Shown here piece after piece: positions 15,176 through 23,948 of a stretch of DNA of 46,257 nucleotides. This stretch comes from a virus, in IMG/VR virus record IMGVR_UViG_3300035698_021011, positions 1-46,257 of that record; one strand, written 5' to 3'. The position numbers and the translations under genes are program-made. The notes below the pieces were generated by a model. That model searched no databases. It was not told the origin of the DNA and saw only the letters and a program-made list of their open reading frames with translations. Within the stretch, counting starts at the first letter, position 1, and each line of letters begins with the position of its first letter.

Positions 15176-17366
15176 TGAATCCATTTTCATCTTTTTTTAA
15201 AGTAATTTGATTAGCAAAATTTTCTTTATATTCATCTCTATGAGATATTACGATTATAGAATTTTCTTTAGATAAGCCATTAATAATATTAAGAACTGAC
15301 TTAACCCCTTCATTATCTAAATTCATATCTAGTATCTCATCAAATACTAATAAATTAACTGTAGATGAAAAAAATGTTTTCACTAGCATAAACAATGAAA
15401 ATGCTATTGCTAATTCTAACCTAGTTTTTTCTCCAGAAGAAAATGTACTAAATGATACTACTTGTTTGTTAAGTATAATTTCTTCTGTTAAATCTTTACT
15501 AAAAGTAATCGTAATATCTTTATCAAAAAACAATGGAATATAAAAATTAACCTTATCATTAAATACCTCTAGCATTTTTCCTATAATATATTTTTTAATT
15601 CCAACACTTTCATTAGAAAATAATGACTGAAGAACACTCATATGGGCTTCTTCTATTTGTTCTTTTTTCATTTTCTTAAGAACTTTTTCTTTTACCTTAG
15701 ATACTTTATCAATTTTATCCTGTAATTTGCCTACAAAACTTTTATCATAAACACTAGATGCTTTACCATTAATTACATTAATTTCATTCTCTATTTCAAT
15801 AATTCTATCATCAGCATTATTGGCAGCTTCAAGGATACTATTAAGATACTCTCTACTATATTTTGATATCTCTATTTCATCTGTAATTAACGTTTCTTTA
15901 AATGTCCTAACATCATTATTAATATCGCTGTTTGCCTTTTCATAAACACCAACTGTTTCAATCTTAGAATTAATTAAAGTTTTTAATGAACTAATTTTTT
16001 CTTCTATACTATTAAGAAATGCTACTTCGTATATTATTCCACCTAACAATTTTAAACTAATTTTTTCAGCAGAGACTTTTTCAAGTTTAATTTTATTACT
16101 TTCAAGTAGTTCTCTAAATTCTTTTTGTTTAGTTTCCAGTTCACAGACTTCGTCAACTTTTAACTCGTAACTTTCTTGTAATTCATCTAATTCTTTTGTA
16201 TTTTCTTCAATCAAATGTTTTGTTAATTCTTTTGTTACTTTTTGATGGCAAGTTGGGCAAACTTCCGAATTAATTTCTAAATCAGCTGTAGCACCTTTTA
16301 ATTTAATAATCTTCTTACCAATAATTACTATCTCTGGTGTTTTATTAAAAAGATTACTAGTGATAATACTCATTTCATGAAGATACTCTACGTTTTTAGA
16401 TGTAATTGTTTCTTCTGAAGAAATAATTAAACTATACTTTTTTTCCCTTTCTCTTTCTTCTTTTACGTCAATAATTAATAAAGCATCCAAATCATTTTTA
16501 AGTTTGACTATTTCATTAGCAATAACTGTTATATTATTATTTAATTGTAGTTCTTTTTCTGCTATCTTTTTTTCTATTTTTAAATTATGCTCTTCTTTAT
16601 TTTCTTTTTTATCTAAATTAGCAATTTCACTTTCTATATCTATAAAAGAAATTGTTTTCTTATCACTTTCAATTCCATCTTTTTCTTTAGACAAAATGTT
16701 TCTTTCTTCTTTTAATTCCAATAAAGTATTTTTAACCTTAGTTTTATATTCTGTTATATTGATATTGGTTATATCTATTTCTTGAGAACATCTATCTGCT
16801 TGTCCAGTAAAATCAGAAATCTTTTCTAATATTGGCTTTCTTAATTTCTTAACTACTTCATAATATTCTTTAATCTGTTTAAGAGACAAAATATTTTCAA
16901 ATATTTTTAATCTAATTGAAGGAGTAGCTCTTAAAAATGAGATATACAATTCACTTGAGAAAATAATACTGGAAACCATAGCATCATAATTAATTTCGAT
17001 AATCTCTAGAATCATTGCCTGAGCTTCATTAGCGGTTCTTGGTGAAACATTATTCCTTTCTTTAAAGACAAGTATATTATTTTTAAACTCTTCATGATTT
17101 CTATATCTTATTATAGAATAATCAACTCCATTTTTAGTAAAACACACTTCCACCTTACAATTTTTTTTAGTTTCTCTATTTACTATGTCATTAACGTTAG
17201 ACATACTTTTTCCATATAAACCCCAAATGATAGCATCAATGAATGTTGTTTTACCCATTCCATTTGTTCCTAATAATAATTGAGATTCATTTATATCTAA
17301 ATTTAATCTTGTTGTATAGTCACCGTAAGATTTAAAATTTTTAAGCTCTATGTATTTAAATATCAT
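15162..17366 (-). CDS. SbcC/Rad50-type recombination ATPase (T4 gp46-like)
   Basis: 734 aa. N-terminal Walker A GTNGMGKTT (residues 33-41) after FKSYGDYTTRLNL, long coiled-coil arms (about 190-360 and 380-600), and a zinc hook CPTCH near residue 368. The C-terminal ABC signature FSSGEKTRLELAIAFSL lies near 640, Walker B NLLVFDEILD near 677, and the SHRDE switch near 712. With SbcD it forms the nuclease complex that resects double-strand ends and, in T4, supports recombination-dependent replication and host DNA breakdown. It overlaps the SbcD gene by 4 bp. Length and motif order are normal for phage members. Confidence 0.93.
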   Translation of the reverse strand: MIFKYIELKNFKSYGDYTTRLNLDINESQLLLGTNGMGKTTFIDAIIWGLYGKSMSNVNDIVNRETKKNCKVEVCFTKNGVDYSIIRYRNHEEFKNNILVFKERNNVSPRTANEAQAMILEIIEINYDAMVSSIIFSSELYISFLRATPSIRLKIFENILSLKQIKEYYEVVKKLRKPILEKISDFTGQADRCSQEIDITNINITEYKTKVKNTLLELKEERNILSKEKDGIESDKKTISFIDIESEIANLDKKENKEEHNLKIEKKIAEKELQLNNNITVIANEIVKLKNDLDALLIIDVKEEREREKKYSLIISSEETITSKNVEYLHEMSIITSNLFNKTPEIVIIGKKIIKLKGATADLEINSEVCPTCHQKVTKELTKHLIEENTKELDELQESYELKVDEVCELETKQKEFRELLESNKIKLEKVSAEKISLKLLGGIIYEVAFLNSIEEKISSLKTLINSKIETVGVYEKANSDINNDVRTFKETLITDEIEISKYSREYLNSILEAANNADDRIIEIENEINVINGKASSVYDKSFVGKLQDKIDKVSKVKEKVLKKMKKEQIEEAHMSVLQSLFSNESVGIKKYIIGKMLEVFNDKVNFYIPLFFDKDITITFSKDLTEEIILNKQVVSFSTFSSGEKTRLELAIAFSLFMLVKTFFSSTVNLLVFDEILDMNLDNEGVKSVLNIINGLSKENSIIVISHRDEYKENFANQITLKKDENGFSRIV

Positions 17367-18349
17367 TCTCCAAGCTCCTTTTTTATATTTTCAAAAATGC
17401 TAAGAAGTTTAGAAGTATCTATATTATCCAATTTAACTTTTGATATATATTCTTTTGTCATATCTTTTATGGAAGAATTTTCTAAAAAGCTTGTATTATC
17501 AAGAACTATATCATCATTATCATTTTTCTTAAATTCTGGTCTTACTTCAATAGCGCCTTTGTCTAAAAGAATTTTCCTTAACTTAATAAAATTTTCTATC
17601 TTCTTATCTATTATAACACTAACGAATTTATTAGTAGGATCAAAATCCTGAAAATCATTAATATCTATTTTAATATAAGTAGGTGCTTTATTATATTCTA
17701 TAAACTCCCAAGATTTATTTCCACTTGTATCAAGAACTATAAAACCCTTCTTTTGTCCTGTTTCTCCAAAATTCAATTGAATTGGAGAGCCAGGATAAAT
17801 AATATTACCTTGAACTTGATGCCTATGAAAATGACCCGTAAATACTAGATCAAAATCAGAAAAAAACGCTTTACCAAAAGCATGCTTCTCTGTTGCATGA
17901 TATGAGTTATCAAAACTAAAATCAGCTATTGGAAGGTGAGTAAATAATATTCCGTTAAATTTATTATATGGTATAAGCTCTTCTTTTTTTGTATATGGCA
18001 AAAAGAAATAATTGTTAAACTTATCTTCAATACCTTCTTTTATTACTGTTCCAATAGTCATAAAAGTTTCTACTATACTATCATTATTAACATTATAAAT
18101 ATCATGATTTCCAAGAATAAAAGTTAATTTTATTCCAGAGTTTTTTATTTGATAAAGCTTCATAAATAGTGGAACAAATGCTTCGTTTTTTATACTAGAA
18201 GATTTATCAAAGATATCTCCAAGAATAAACATATCTTTAATCTCATTATCAATACAATAAGTTAATAAATAATCTAAATAATTTAAAATTATATTAGTTG
18301 TTATACCTTTTTTGACATGCCAGTCGCCAGTAATTAAAATTTTACTCAT
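17363..18349 (-). CDS. SbcD/Mre11-type nuclease (T4 gp47-like)
   Basis: Calcineurin-like phosphoesterase with all motifs: ILITGDWHVKKG (start), MFILGDIFDKS, LTFILGNHDIY, GILFTHLPIAD, and LVFTGHFHRHQ followed by YPGSPIQLNFGE. ATG 18349 is chosen because family members begin a few residues before the first DxH motif; an upstream in-frame ATG at 18367 would add MIWILI. The ATG overlaps the ThyX stop (ATGAGTAA). It partners with the following SbcC-like gene. Confidence 0.92.
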   Translation of the reverse strand: MSKILITGDWHVKKGITTNIILNYLDYLLTYCIDNEIKDMFILGDIFDKSSSIKNEAFVPLFMKLYQIKNSGIKLTFILGNHDIYNVNNDSIVETFMTIGTVIKEGIEDKFNNYFFLPYTKKEELIPYNKFNGILFTHLPIADFSFDNSYHATEKHAFGKAFFSDFDLVFTGHFHRHQVQGNIIYPGSPIQLNFGETGQKKGFIVLDTSGNKSWEFIEYNKAPTYIKIDINDFQDFDPTNKFVSVIIDKKIENFIKLRKILLDKGAIEVRPEFKKNDNDDIVLDNTSFLENSSIKDMTKEYISKVKLDNIDTSKLLSIFENIKKELGE

Positions 18350-19118
18350 TATCAATATCCAAATCATTTGTAAGTTTATCTGATATAAACTCCATACTAC
18401 TTTTATTAACAGCTTTTTTTATAATATTATTAAAATTTCTAATTCTTTTATAGACATCCATTGAATATTTTAAATCCTCCATACTATTTAACATTTCTAA
18501 AATAGCTTCTGCATATAATTGAATTTCTTTTTGAGCATGAGCATCTGCTCTTAAATCAATAAAGTGAAGTAAATTTCTTAAATTAACCGTCCAGTAAAAT
18601 TCAGTATATTGACCAACAGGCATTACAATTCTAGCTTGTTCTCTAACAATTTCATCTTCTAAAAAAGTTTCATATCTATTTTCTGCTCCCATATAAGTAT
18701 CTAATAGATCTACTTTAAATTCTTTATTGTCATGCCTATCGAATTCTCCAAAACTTCCTTGAATATTTTCTGTATCTTGTTTTCTAAATTCTTCTGGAAC
18801 ATAGCATTCCCATTCAAATTTTTTATACCTTGCTGATGCTTCATTAAAGCTACTAGTTCTATGTCTAAACCATTGTCTTGCTACAAAAATAGGACACTTA
18901 ACATGAAATTCAAATACAACTTTTTCAAACGGAGACCAATGCTGATTCATCATCAAATAGTTAATCAATCCTTGATCTCTCTTTGTATTACCTGAACTTC
19001 CACTTCCAGTGGAAACTCTAGCTGCTTGAAGAACTCGTTCATCATTTCCCATTTTATCTACAAATCTTACAAAACCTTTATCTAAAACTTTTACTTTAAT
19101 AGTCTTACTTTCTATCAT
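18342..19118 (-). CDS. thyX: Flavin-dependent thymidylate synthase ThyX
   Basis: 258 aa with the ThyX signature RHRTSSFNEASARY at residues 85-98 (consensus RHRxxSxNExSxRY), GNTKRDQGLINYLM before it and a C-terminal LRADAHAQKEIQLYAEA substrate region. It makes dTMP from dUMP using FAD, NADPH and methylene-tetrahydrofolate, raising thymidine supply for AT-rich phage DNA. It has its own consensus promoter (19142-19170) and an AGGAG ribosome binding site. It is followed with overlap by SbcD. Confidence 0.95.
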   Translation of the reverse strand: MIESKTIKVKVLDKGFVRFVDKMGNDERVLQAARVSTGSGSSGNTKRDQGLINYLMMNQHWSPFEKVVFEFHVKCPIFVARQWFRHRTSSFNEASARYKKFEWECYVPEEFRKQDTENIQGSFGEFDRHDNKEFKVDLLDTYMGAENRYETFLEDEIVREQARIVMPVGQYTEFYWTVNLRNLLHFIDLRADAHAQKEIQLYAEAILEMLNSMEDLKYSMDVYKRIRNFNNIIKKAVNKSSMEFISDKLTNDLDIDNE

Positions 19119-19141
19119 TTTTTCTCCTATTATTTTTCTAA

Positions 19142-19170
19142 ATAATACTATAAATGTTTATTTTTGTCAA
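19142..19170 (-). promoter_or_regulatory. Host-type promoter for thyX-sbcD-sbcC
   Basis: Minus strand: TTGACA (19165-19170), 17-nt spacer, TATTAT (19142-19147). The -35 and spacer lie inside the last codons of the upstream HNH endonuclease gene (stop 19148-19150). A 23-nt leader with AGGAG leads to the thyX ATG. Confidence 0.75.
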
Positions 19171-19666
19171 TATGAATTGCACCTATAGGAAGTATGTCAA
19201 AAAGCTTGTACTCAGTAATTAATTCTAAATTTATTTTATTTCTTTTTTTTATGCAATCATTTTTATAAAGAGGTCTTAAATTCTTTAAAGACCAACAGTT
19301 AAAAAGTTCATCATTCATATTGCTATATTTATACATTGATTTAGGAATTATATGATCTATCCACCAATAAGATCCATAGTTTTCCCAAGTCATATTATTA
19401 TCAAAAAGAAACTCAATATGATGGCGCAATTCATATAAATTGCACTTAACTATTTTTTCCCAAGCAGCACCATTTCTATTATTTTTTATTGCTCTATAGA
19501 TAGAATTAGACACATTTCTATCAAATATTTTTCTTTCTTTACTATGAGTATCTTTTTTTATACTTCTACATTTTTTGCAAATAGATTTGCGTCCATATTT
19601 TCCTAGTTTATCTATGTGAAAATTAGATAATTCTAACACATGCTGACACTTCGTACATTTTTTCAT
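19148..19666 (-). CDS. Free-standing HNH homing endonuclease
   Basis: 172 aa. An N-terminal zinc ribbon (KKCTKCQHVLELSNFH and SICKKCRS) is followed by a helical linker and the HNH core: WWIDHIIPKSMY (about 117), CWSLKNLRPLYKNDCIKK (about 138). This is a mobile DNA-cleaving enzyme common between phage genes. Its 3' end contains the thyX promoter. The ATG is 6 nt from the -10 of its own promoter, with no ribosome binding site. Confidence 0.88.
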   Translation of the reverse strand: MKKCTKCQHVLELSNFHIDKLGKYGRKSICKKCRSIKKDTHSKERKIFDRNVSNSIYRAIKNNRNGAAWEKIVKCNLYELRHHIEFLFDNNMTWENYGSYWWIDHIIPKSMYKYSNMNDELFNCWSLKNLRPLYKNDCIKKRNKINLELITEYKLFDILPIGAIHIDKNKHL

Positions 19667-19672
19667 AACTTT

Positions 19673-19702
19673 ATCTTACCAAATTAGACAAAAAGTAGTC
19701 AA
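19673..19702 (-). promoter_or_regulatory. Probable promoter of the HNH gene, leaderless
   Basis: Minus strand: TTGACT (19697-19702), 18-nt spacer, TAAGAT (19673-19678), then AAAGTT and the ATG at 19666. The expected +1 is the A of ATG. Weaker than the other promoters here. Confidence 0.5.
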
Positions 19703-19738
19703 TCCAATTTACAATTTCTTTTATCATATAATATTTAT

Positions 19739-19758
19739 TAAAGATAATAGTATAAATA
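19739..19758 (+). promoter_or_regulatory. Candidate late promoter of the tail-tube gene (TATAAATA)
   Basis: TAAAGATAAT (19739-19748) is followed closely by TATAAATA (19751-19758), the exact -10 octamer of T4 late promoters recognised with gp55. AAAGGAGG and the ATG at 19777 follow. A gp55-like protein is encoded at 10047-10448. Only this copy of the motif is followed by a perfect TATAAATA. Confidence 0.5.
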
Positions 19759-19776
19759 AAAAGGAGGAATAAAAAT

Positions 19777-20316
19777 ATGGCTTTAGCTTTAAGCTCAACA
19801 AAATCAAGTACTTATGAACCATTAAGAAAAAATAGATGGGTTATGCAATTTACTGATGTTCCTAATGCAACGGGAGATGCAGAAGATCTAGCTTTTGCTG
19901 CACACACAGCAAATAGACCAAGTCTTGCATATACATCAATTGAAACTGCAAGATTAAATGAAAGGTTTTATGTTGCAGGAAAACCAACATGGACAGAAAT
20001 TTCAATGTCTTTCTATGACTTTATATCAACTACAGCAGGACAGTCAGTTTCAGATATACTATGGGAATGGTCAAAATCAGTTTATGATCCGGTTACTGGT
20101 GCTATGGGTTTTAAGAGTACTTATTCAACATCAGGAACATTGGCAATGTTAGATCCTAGCGGTGGAGTTGTTCAAGTTTGGAATTTATTCAAAATTTGGC
20201 CAATGAGTGTAACTTGGGGAGATTTATCAGCAGATGATGATGGTATAGCAGAAGTAGCTGCAGTATTCAGATATGACTATGCAGTAAAAGGTATAGATAC
20301 AGCTTCAACTACTTAA
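19777..20316 (+). CDS. Phage tail tube protein (T4 gp19-like)
   Basis: 179 aa, matching the gp19/tail-tube outline: EPLRKNRWVMQF at the N-terminus, LNERFYVAGKPTWTEISMSF in the middle, ILWEWSKSVYDPVTGAMG, VVQVWNLFKIWPMSVTWGDLS and a C-terminal FRYDYAVKG. Such proteins stack as hexameric rings inside a contractile sheath and guide DNA. A strong AAAGGAGG site and a TATAAATA element precede it, consistent with high late expression. A terminator follows, so it is probably expressed alone. Confidence 0.88.
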   Translation: MALALSSTKSSTYEPLRKNRWVMQFTDVPNATGDAEDLAFAAHTANRPSLAYTSIETARLNERFYVAGKPTWTEISMSFYDFISTTAGQSVSDILWEWSKSVYDPVTGAMGFKSTYSTSGTLAMLDPSGGVVQVWNLFKIWPMSVTWGDLSADDDGIAEVAAVFRYDYAVKGIDTASTT

Positions 20317-20382
20317 TGTAGTTATCTACATACTGTAAAGATACTATTAACACCATTGTCAATGGTTTAATATATATCGCTA

Positions 20383-20413
20383 GGCTGCTCCGAAAGGAGC
20401 AAGCCTTTTTTTT
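20383..20413 (+). terminator. Intrinsic terminator after the tail-tube gene
   Basis: GGCTGCTCC-GAAA-GGAGCAAGCC hairpin (one mismatch) with a GAAA tetraloop, followed by eight T residues. Confidence 0.9.
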
Positions 20414-20417
20414 GCAT

Positions 20418-20452
20418 AAAAAAAGTCATTTGGCAGGGGGATACCAAATGAC
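20418..20452 (-). terminator. Intrinsic terminator after the hsp20 gene
   Basis: On the minus strand a perfect 9-bp stem GTCATTTGG / CCAAATGAC closes a 10-nt loop and is followed by seven T residues. It faces the tail-tube terminator, insulating the convergent genes. Confidence 0.88.
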
Positions 20453-20484
20453 TAATATAAAACGTACTTAATACAGGAACAAAC

Positions 20485-20928
20485 CTATCCTATATTAACT
20501 TTAATTGTTTCTTTTTCTTTTGCTGGAATTTCAATAGATAAAAGACCATCTTTAAAAGTTGCCTTAGTACTCTTTCTATCATATTTAGCTACAGGAACAA
20601 CAAATCTATTTGTTGCTTTTCTATCAGCAATTCCTCTGTGCAAAAATTTAACTTTATCGTGTAAATCTTTTTTTGTTGGTTTGGTTGTTAGCAACATATA
20701 ATTATCTTCGAAAGATATCTCTATATTACTCATTTTGTAGCCAGCAAGTGCTACTGTGATATGCATGTTTTTGTTTTCATCTATATAAACATTAGATGGC
20801 GGAAAAGTACATGCAGGTTTAATATTAAACTCTGGACTTACGCTATTAAACATTTTCATCAAATCCGGTTCTGTTAATTTAAACAACTCTTCCAATACTT
20901 CAAACATATCTACATTCTCTTTACTCAT
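20485..20928 (-). CDS. Small heat-shock protein (Hsp20/alpha-crystallin)
   Basis: 147 aa from ATG 20928, chosen for the GGAGGT site 6 nt upstream; an upstream ATG at 20949 lacks one. The alpha-crystallin domain spans about residues 43-140: PPSNVYIDENKNMHITVALAGY, then EDNYMLLTT, FLHRGIADRKATNRFVVP and the typical end FKDGLLSIEIPAKE. It holds unfolded proteins in solution. Phage Hsp20 genes are known in T4-like cyanophages. It has its own consensus promoter, a structured leader and its own terminator, so it is a single-gene unit. Confidence 0.9.
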   Translation of the reverse strand: MSKENVDMFEVLEELFKLTEPDLMKMFNSVSPEFNIKPACTFPPSNVYIDENKNMHITVALAGYKMSNIEISFEDNYMLLTTKPTKKDLHDKVKFLHRGIADRKATNRFVVPVAKYDRKSTKATFKDGLLSIEIPAKEKETIKVNIG

Positions 20929-20946
20929 AATAATACCTCCTATGAG
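20924..20946 (-). promoter_or_regulatory. Possible RNA-thermometer-like hairpin over the hsp20 start
   Basis: In the mRNA, CUCAUA pairs with UAUGAG, where the second arm contains the AUG start. The GGAGG ribosome binding site lies in the 11-nt loop. The 6-bp AU-rich stem is weak, which would suit melting near growth temperature. No experiment supports this. Confidence 0.35.
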
Positions 20947-20996
20947 CATATTAGTTTTTTTAAGTCCCGCATACGCAGCGACTTTTTCTTAATTTA

Positions 20997-21025
20997 ATTA
21001 TACCAGAATTTACAATTTTTGTCAA
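20997..21025 (-). promoter_or_regulatory. Host-type sigma70/sigmaA promoter of hsp20
   Basis: Minus strand: TTGACA (21020-21025), 17-nt spacer, TATAAT (20997-21002). A leader of about 60 nt follows with a hairpin based on AAGTC / GACTT. Confidence 0.82.
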
Positions 21026-21028
21026 ATT

Positions 21029-21229
21029 CTAAATAATTCTATATTTTTCAATCTTTATATCATTAGGATCTGCTCCCAAATCTATAAGTTCATCTCTTTT
21101 TGGAGTTAATGTTTCTTTACTAAAAGAAACTCCTTCAATATTATTATGAATACCATCTACTAATATATATACATTTTTAGTTGTTGAGCTTGGAATACTT
21201 GCTTCTATTATTTCTTTTTTAAGATCCAT
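21029..21229 (-). CDS. Small hypothetical protein, 66 aa
   Basis: An acidic/basic alternating protein with a TKNVYILVDGIHNNIEG strand-turn and a C-terminal DELIDLGADPNDIKIEKY. Its ATG overlaps the stop of the upstream gene (TAATG). It is probably a minor virion or assembly protein by context. Not recognised. Confidence 0.55.
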   Translation of the reverse strand: MDLKKEIIEASIPSSTTKNVYILVDGIHNNIEGVSFSKETLTPKRDELIDLGADPNDIKIEKYRII

Positions 21230-22026
21230 TATAAAAATCCTTTTCTTTTTGAATACTTATCAAATTTACCATAGTCAAATTTGCTTATGTTATGCTTTAC
21301 ACGATCAGTAAAAAGTTGCTGATTTCTAGTGTTTTTCACATCATTACTATTTATGCGTTTAGTCATTTGACCAACAGCATAAATTATAGCCATTATATAA
21401 ATAGTTTTAAGAACAGCAGTAATTGTATTATAAGTAAAATCATATTCCCAATCAAACATCGTTCTTATTTTACCACGCATTTTAGATCTTAAAACATCTG
21501 GTAATAAATACTTAAAATAAGCATTTTCTTTATTTTTAGTTACCATATATTCTTTAAATTTTCTTATAATGAACTTACCAAAAAAATCTCTCATAGGATC
21601 ATTCAAGATCATATCAGGAATACTTACTTTCATTTTAAAAACTCTTGCAAACCTAGTTAATTTAGTAATACTTGAATTTTCACTAACTGAATCTTTAATC
21701 CAAGCTTCATAATCAAATCTAAACTCCGCTCGTCTTGTGTCATAATTATACAATTTCATATATTTTTTGTCAATTCTATTTAATCCATCAACCAATGCTT
21801 TTCCAAGAGATTTCATATCTACTGTAGTTGGTGTTAGTGGTTTTGATGGATCTCTCTCTCTTATTGGTGAAACTATATTTAGTAGAAATACTACCTTATA
21901 ATATCTACCCATATCAGAAGATAGCAAGAATTGTTTTGATATATCACTCTTTTTTAATACAATCTTCTTAAATATAGGTTGAGGTATATTAGGTTGTCTA
22001 AAAACTGGGTTTATAAAGTTAGGCAT
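21229..22026 (-). CDS. Hypothetical protein with one membrane-like segment, 265 aa
   Basis: Not recognised. A basic protein with one hydrophobic stretch TAVLKTIYIMAIIYAVGQM near residue 210 and otherwise soluble helices and strands. It lies directly after the 622-aa candidate virion protein, within the same leftward group. A virion protein that meets the membrane on DNA entry is possible, but this is context inference. Confidence 0.5.
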   Translation of the reverse strand: MPNFINPVFRQPNIPQPIFKKIVLKKSDISKQFLLSSDMGRYYKVVFLLNIVSPIRERDPSKPLTPTTVDMKSLGKALVDGLNRIDKKYMKLYNYDTRRAEFRFDYEAWIKDSVSENSSITKLTRFARVFKMKVSIPDMILNDPMRDFFGKFIIRKFKEYMVTKNKENAYFKYLLPDVLRSKMRGKIRTMFDWEYDFTYNTITAVLKTIYIMAIIYAVGQMTKRINSNDVKNTRNQQLFTDRVKHNISKFDYGKFDKYSKRKGFL

Positions 22027-22034
22027 TTATTAGA

Positions 22035-23903
22035 TTACTCCAATTTATCTTTTTGCGTAGCGATTTTTCTATCAACTCTTGCGAATAAGAATCCGATTTC
22101 TTTAAGATTCTTTTCTGCATCTTCTGGGGATTGCTTTTTATATTTCTCCATCACTGTATTTAATCTTTGTTTATCTTGTTTAAGCTTATCCATAGAAGTA
22201 TAGTCTCTTTGTAATATCTCTTTAATCAGATTTTCAATATCATCTACATCAAGAGTATTTTCTGCATCATATTTATGACCAGTTATATTTTTTGTTTCAG
22301 TAGTTCTTCTTATTTTAATTTGTCTTAATAAATCTTTATTATCAGTTACTGCTTTGGCATCGCCTTGATCTCTCATTTTTTTTGCCAATGATATAGCTTC
22401 TTTCTTAGCATTTTCTAATTCTGATATTTTATCGTACTCTATTGTTGCTATTTCCTTAAGTCTTTTCTTATATTCTTCGATGCTCATGTAAGTTTCTTTC
22501 TTTGAATCACCTTCGACATTTTTAATTTCTTCTGCTGATTTGAATAATGTTTTAGGATCTCTTAATTCACTTATAGAAATAAGGTTTCCAATTAATCTTA
22601 ATCTTTTTAGTTCAGTATAATCTTTTGCATCAACAACATTTTTTAATCTTCTTTCAAATCTTCTAACTGCATTTTCAATCTTTTGTTCTGCGTCAACTAG
22701 TTCTTCAGATCTTTGTACTTTAATACTTCCTTCAGGAAAGTCTCCATCTTTTAATTTTTGATAATAATCTTCTAAATTTCCAGAAAGGTTTTTTACTGTA
22801 CTTAATTTGCCCCAAACTTTTTTTTCCTTATCTGTAAAATTTATATTTTTTCTTAACGAAATTAATTTTTGCAAATTTCCTTTATTTCTTTTTTTAGATC
22901 TTTCTATCATTTCATCAATAATAGATAAATAAGTCTTTTTAAATATTCCTTTAGTTCCTGGTTGAGTTAACTGACTCATTATATCTCTAGAAAAAAAGTA
23001 TTTTCCAAGAGCAGCGTTAAAATTACCTTGATTATAAAATTTACTTTTTTCTGCTTGGGTTAAATCAATTGTCTTTCCCTTCCATAAATCTCTACTCTTT
23101 TTTAGTAATGCTTTATTCTTTTCATAATCTATTTTTCCAGTAGATAAATCTTCTGATGCTTTAACAAGAGATTTATAATTTTTCATTATATCATCATAAA
23201 TTTTTCTTAATTCTTCTCTTGAATAATCTCCAAAATCATCCCCAACATCAAATTTTCTAAATACTTTATTAGCTACATTATAATTTATTTTACCTGCTGC
23301 AATATTTTTCTTTAATTTATTTAAATCATCTAATTGTGTAGATGTTTCACCTACTGAATTTTGAATTGATCCTGACTTATCGGTAAAATTTACTCCACGA
23401 TTTTGTATTTTCTTCCTGCCACTTTCAAGAGCAGATCTATATTCTTCTTTTGATAACCCAGTTATTTCTTTACCAGATACTCTTGAGCTTCTATTAATTT
23501 TTCTTTTAATTAATTGATATGGAGCTAATACATTTCTCCTAAAATCTAATATTTCGTCTACAAGATCTTTTCCATACTTACTATAAACATCACCCATAAC
23601 ATCCATCTGTTCTTTTGTAAGTTTATATACTGTAGTTCCTGATTGTATTCCTAATGTAGCTCTTGTTTTTTCTACACCGAGTTCCGCTTTAGCTTTTACT
23701 TTACTAGGAACTTCTTTAATTTTTTTAGTTGTTTTAAATGCCTTACTTCTTCGTAAAGAATTTATTGCTTTTTTCTTAAATGCTGAAAAAGCTACAAATG
23801 GAGTTATTGAAATAACTCCTTCTTCTAATATTACTTTTTCTTCTTCAAATATGTTTAATAACATATCATTAAAGTTTCCAGTCAGTTTCTTTTTACGTGG
23901 CAT
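22035..23903 (-). CDS. Large helical, basic candidate virion protein, 622 aa
   Basis: The N-terminus is basic, then FNDMLLNIFEEE and VILEEGVIS, the latter matching the L-x-E-G prohead-cleavage pattern at E28. The rest is almost entirely helical and charged (KKIKEVPSKVKAKAEL, AVRRFERRLKNVVDAKDY), with no enzyme motifs seen. An AGAGG site and a GTAAAGATATA motif 36 nt upstream of the ATG mark the start of this leftward group (23903-21029). It could be an internal core or portal-associated protein. Confidence 0.55.
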   Translation of the reverse strand: MPRKKKLTGNFNDMLLNIFEEEKVILEEGVISITPFVAFSAFKKKAINSLRRSKAFKTTKKIKEVPSKVKAKAELGVEKTRATLGIQSGTTVYKLTKEQMDVMGDVYSKYGKDLVDEILDFRRNVLAPYQLIKRKINRSSRVSGKEITGLSKEEYRSALESGRKKIQNRGVNFTDKSGSIQNSVGETSTQLDDLNKLKKNIAAGKINYNVANKVFRKFDVGDDFGDYSREELRKIYDDIMKNYKSLVKASEDLSTGKIDYEKNKALLKKSRDLWKGKTIDLTQAEKSKFYNQGNFNAALGKYFFSRDIMSQLTQPGTKGIFKKTYLSIIDEMIERSKKRNKGNLQKLISLRKNINFTDKEKKVWGKLSTVKNLSGNLEDYYQKLKDGDFPEGSIKVQRSEELVDAEQKIENAVRRFERRLKNVVDAKDYTELKRLRLIGNLISISELRDPKTLFKSAEEIKNVEGDSKKETYMSIEEYKKRLKEIATIEYDKISELENAKKEAISLAKKMRDQGDAKAVTDNKDLLRQIKIRRTTETKNITGHKYDAENTLDVDDIENLIKEILQRDYTSMDKLKQDKQRLNTVMEKYKKQSPEDAEKNLKEIGFLFARVDRKIATQKDKLE

Positions 23904-23928
23904 ATTTTTTCCTCTTGCTATATTTAAC

Positions 23929-23939
23929 TATATCTTTAC
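23929..23939 (-). promoter_or_regulatory. GTAAAGATATA motif upstream of the 622-aa gene
   Basis: A minus-strand copy of the shared motif, starting 36 nt before the ATG at 23903, preceded by TTTT. Confidence 0.35.
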
Positions 23940-23948
23940 AAAAGAAAA

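Noticed and set aside
20350-20368. Promoter on the minus strand using TTGACA inside ACCATTGACAATGGT
   Set aside because: No -10 is found at 16-18 nt, and the TTGACA is part of a 7-bp inverted repeat between two terminators; it may be just a hairpin after the tail-tube gene.
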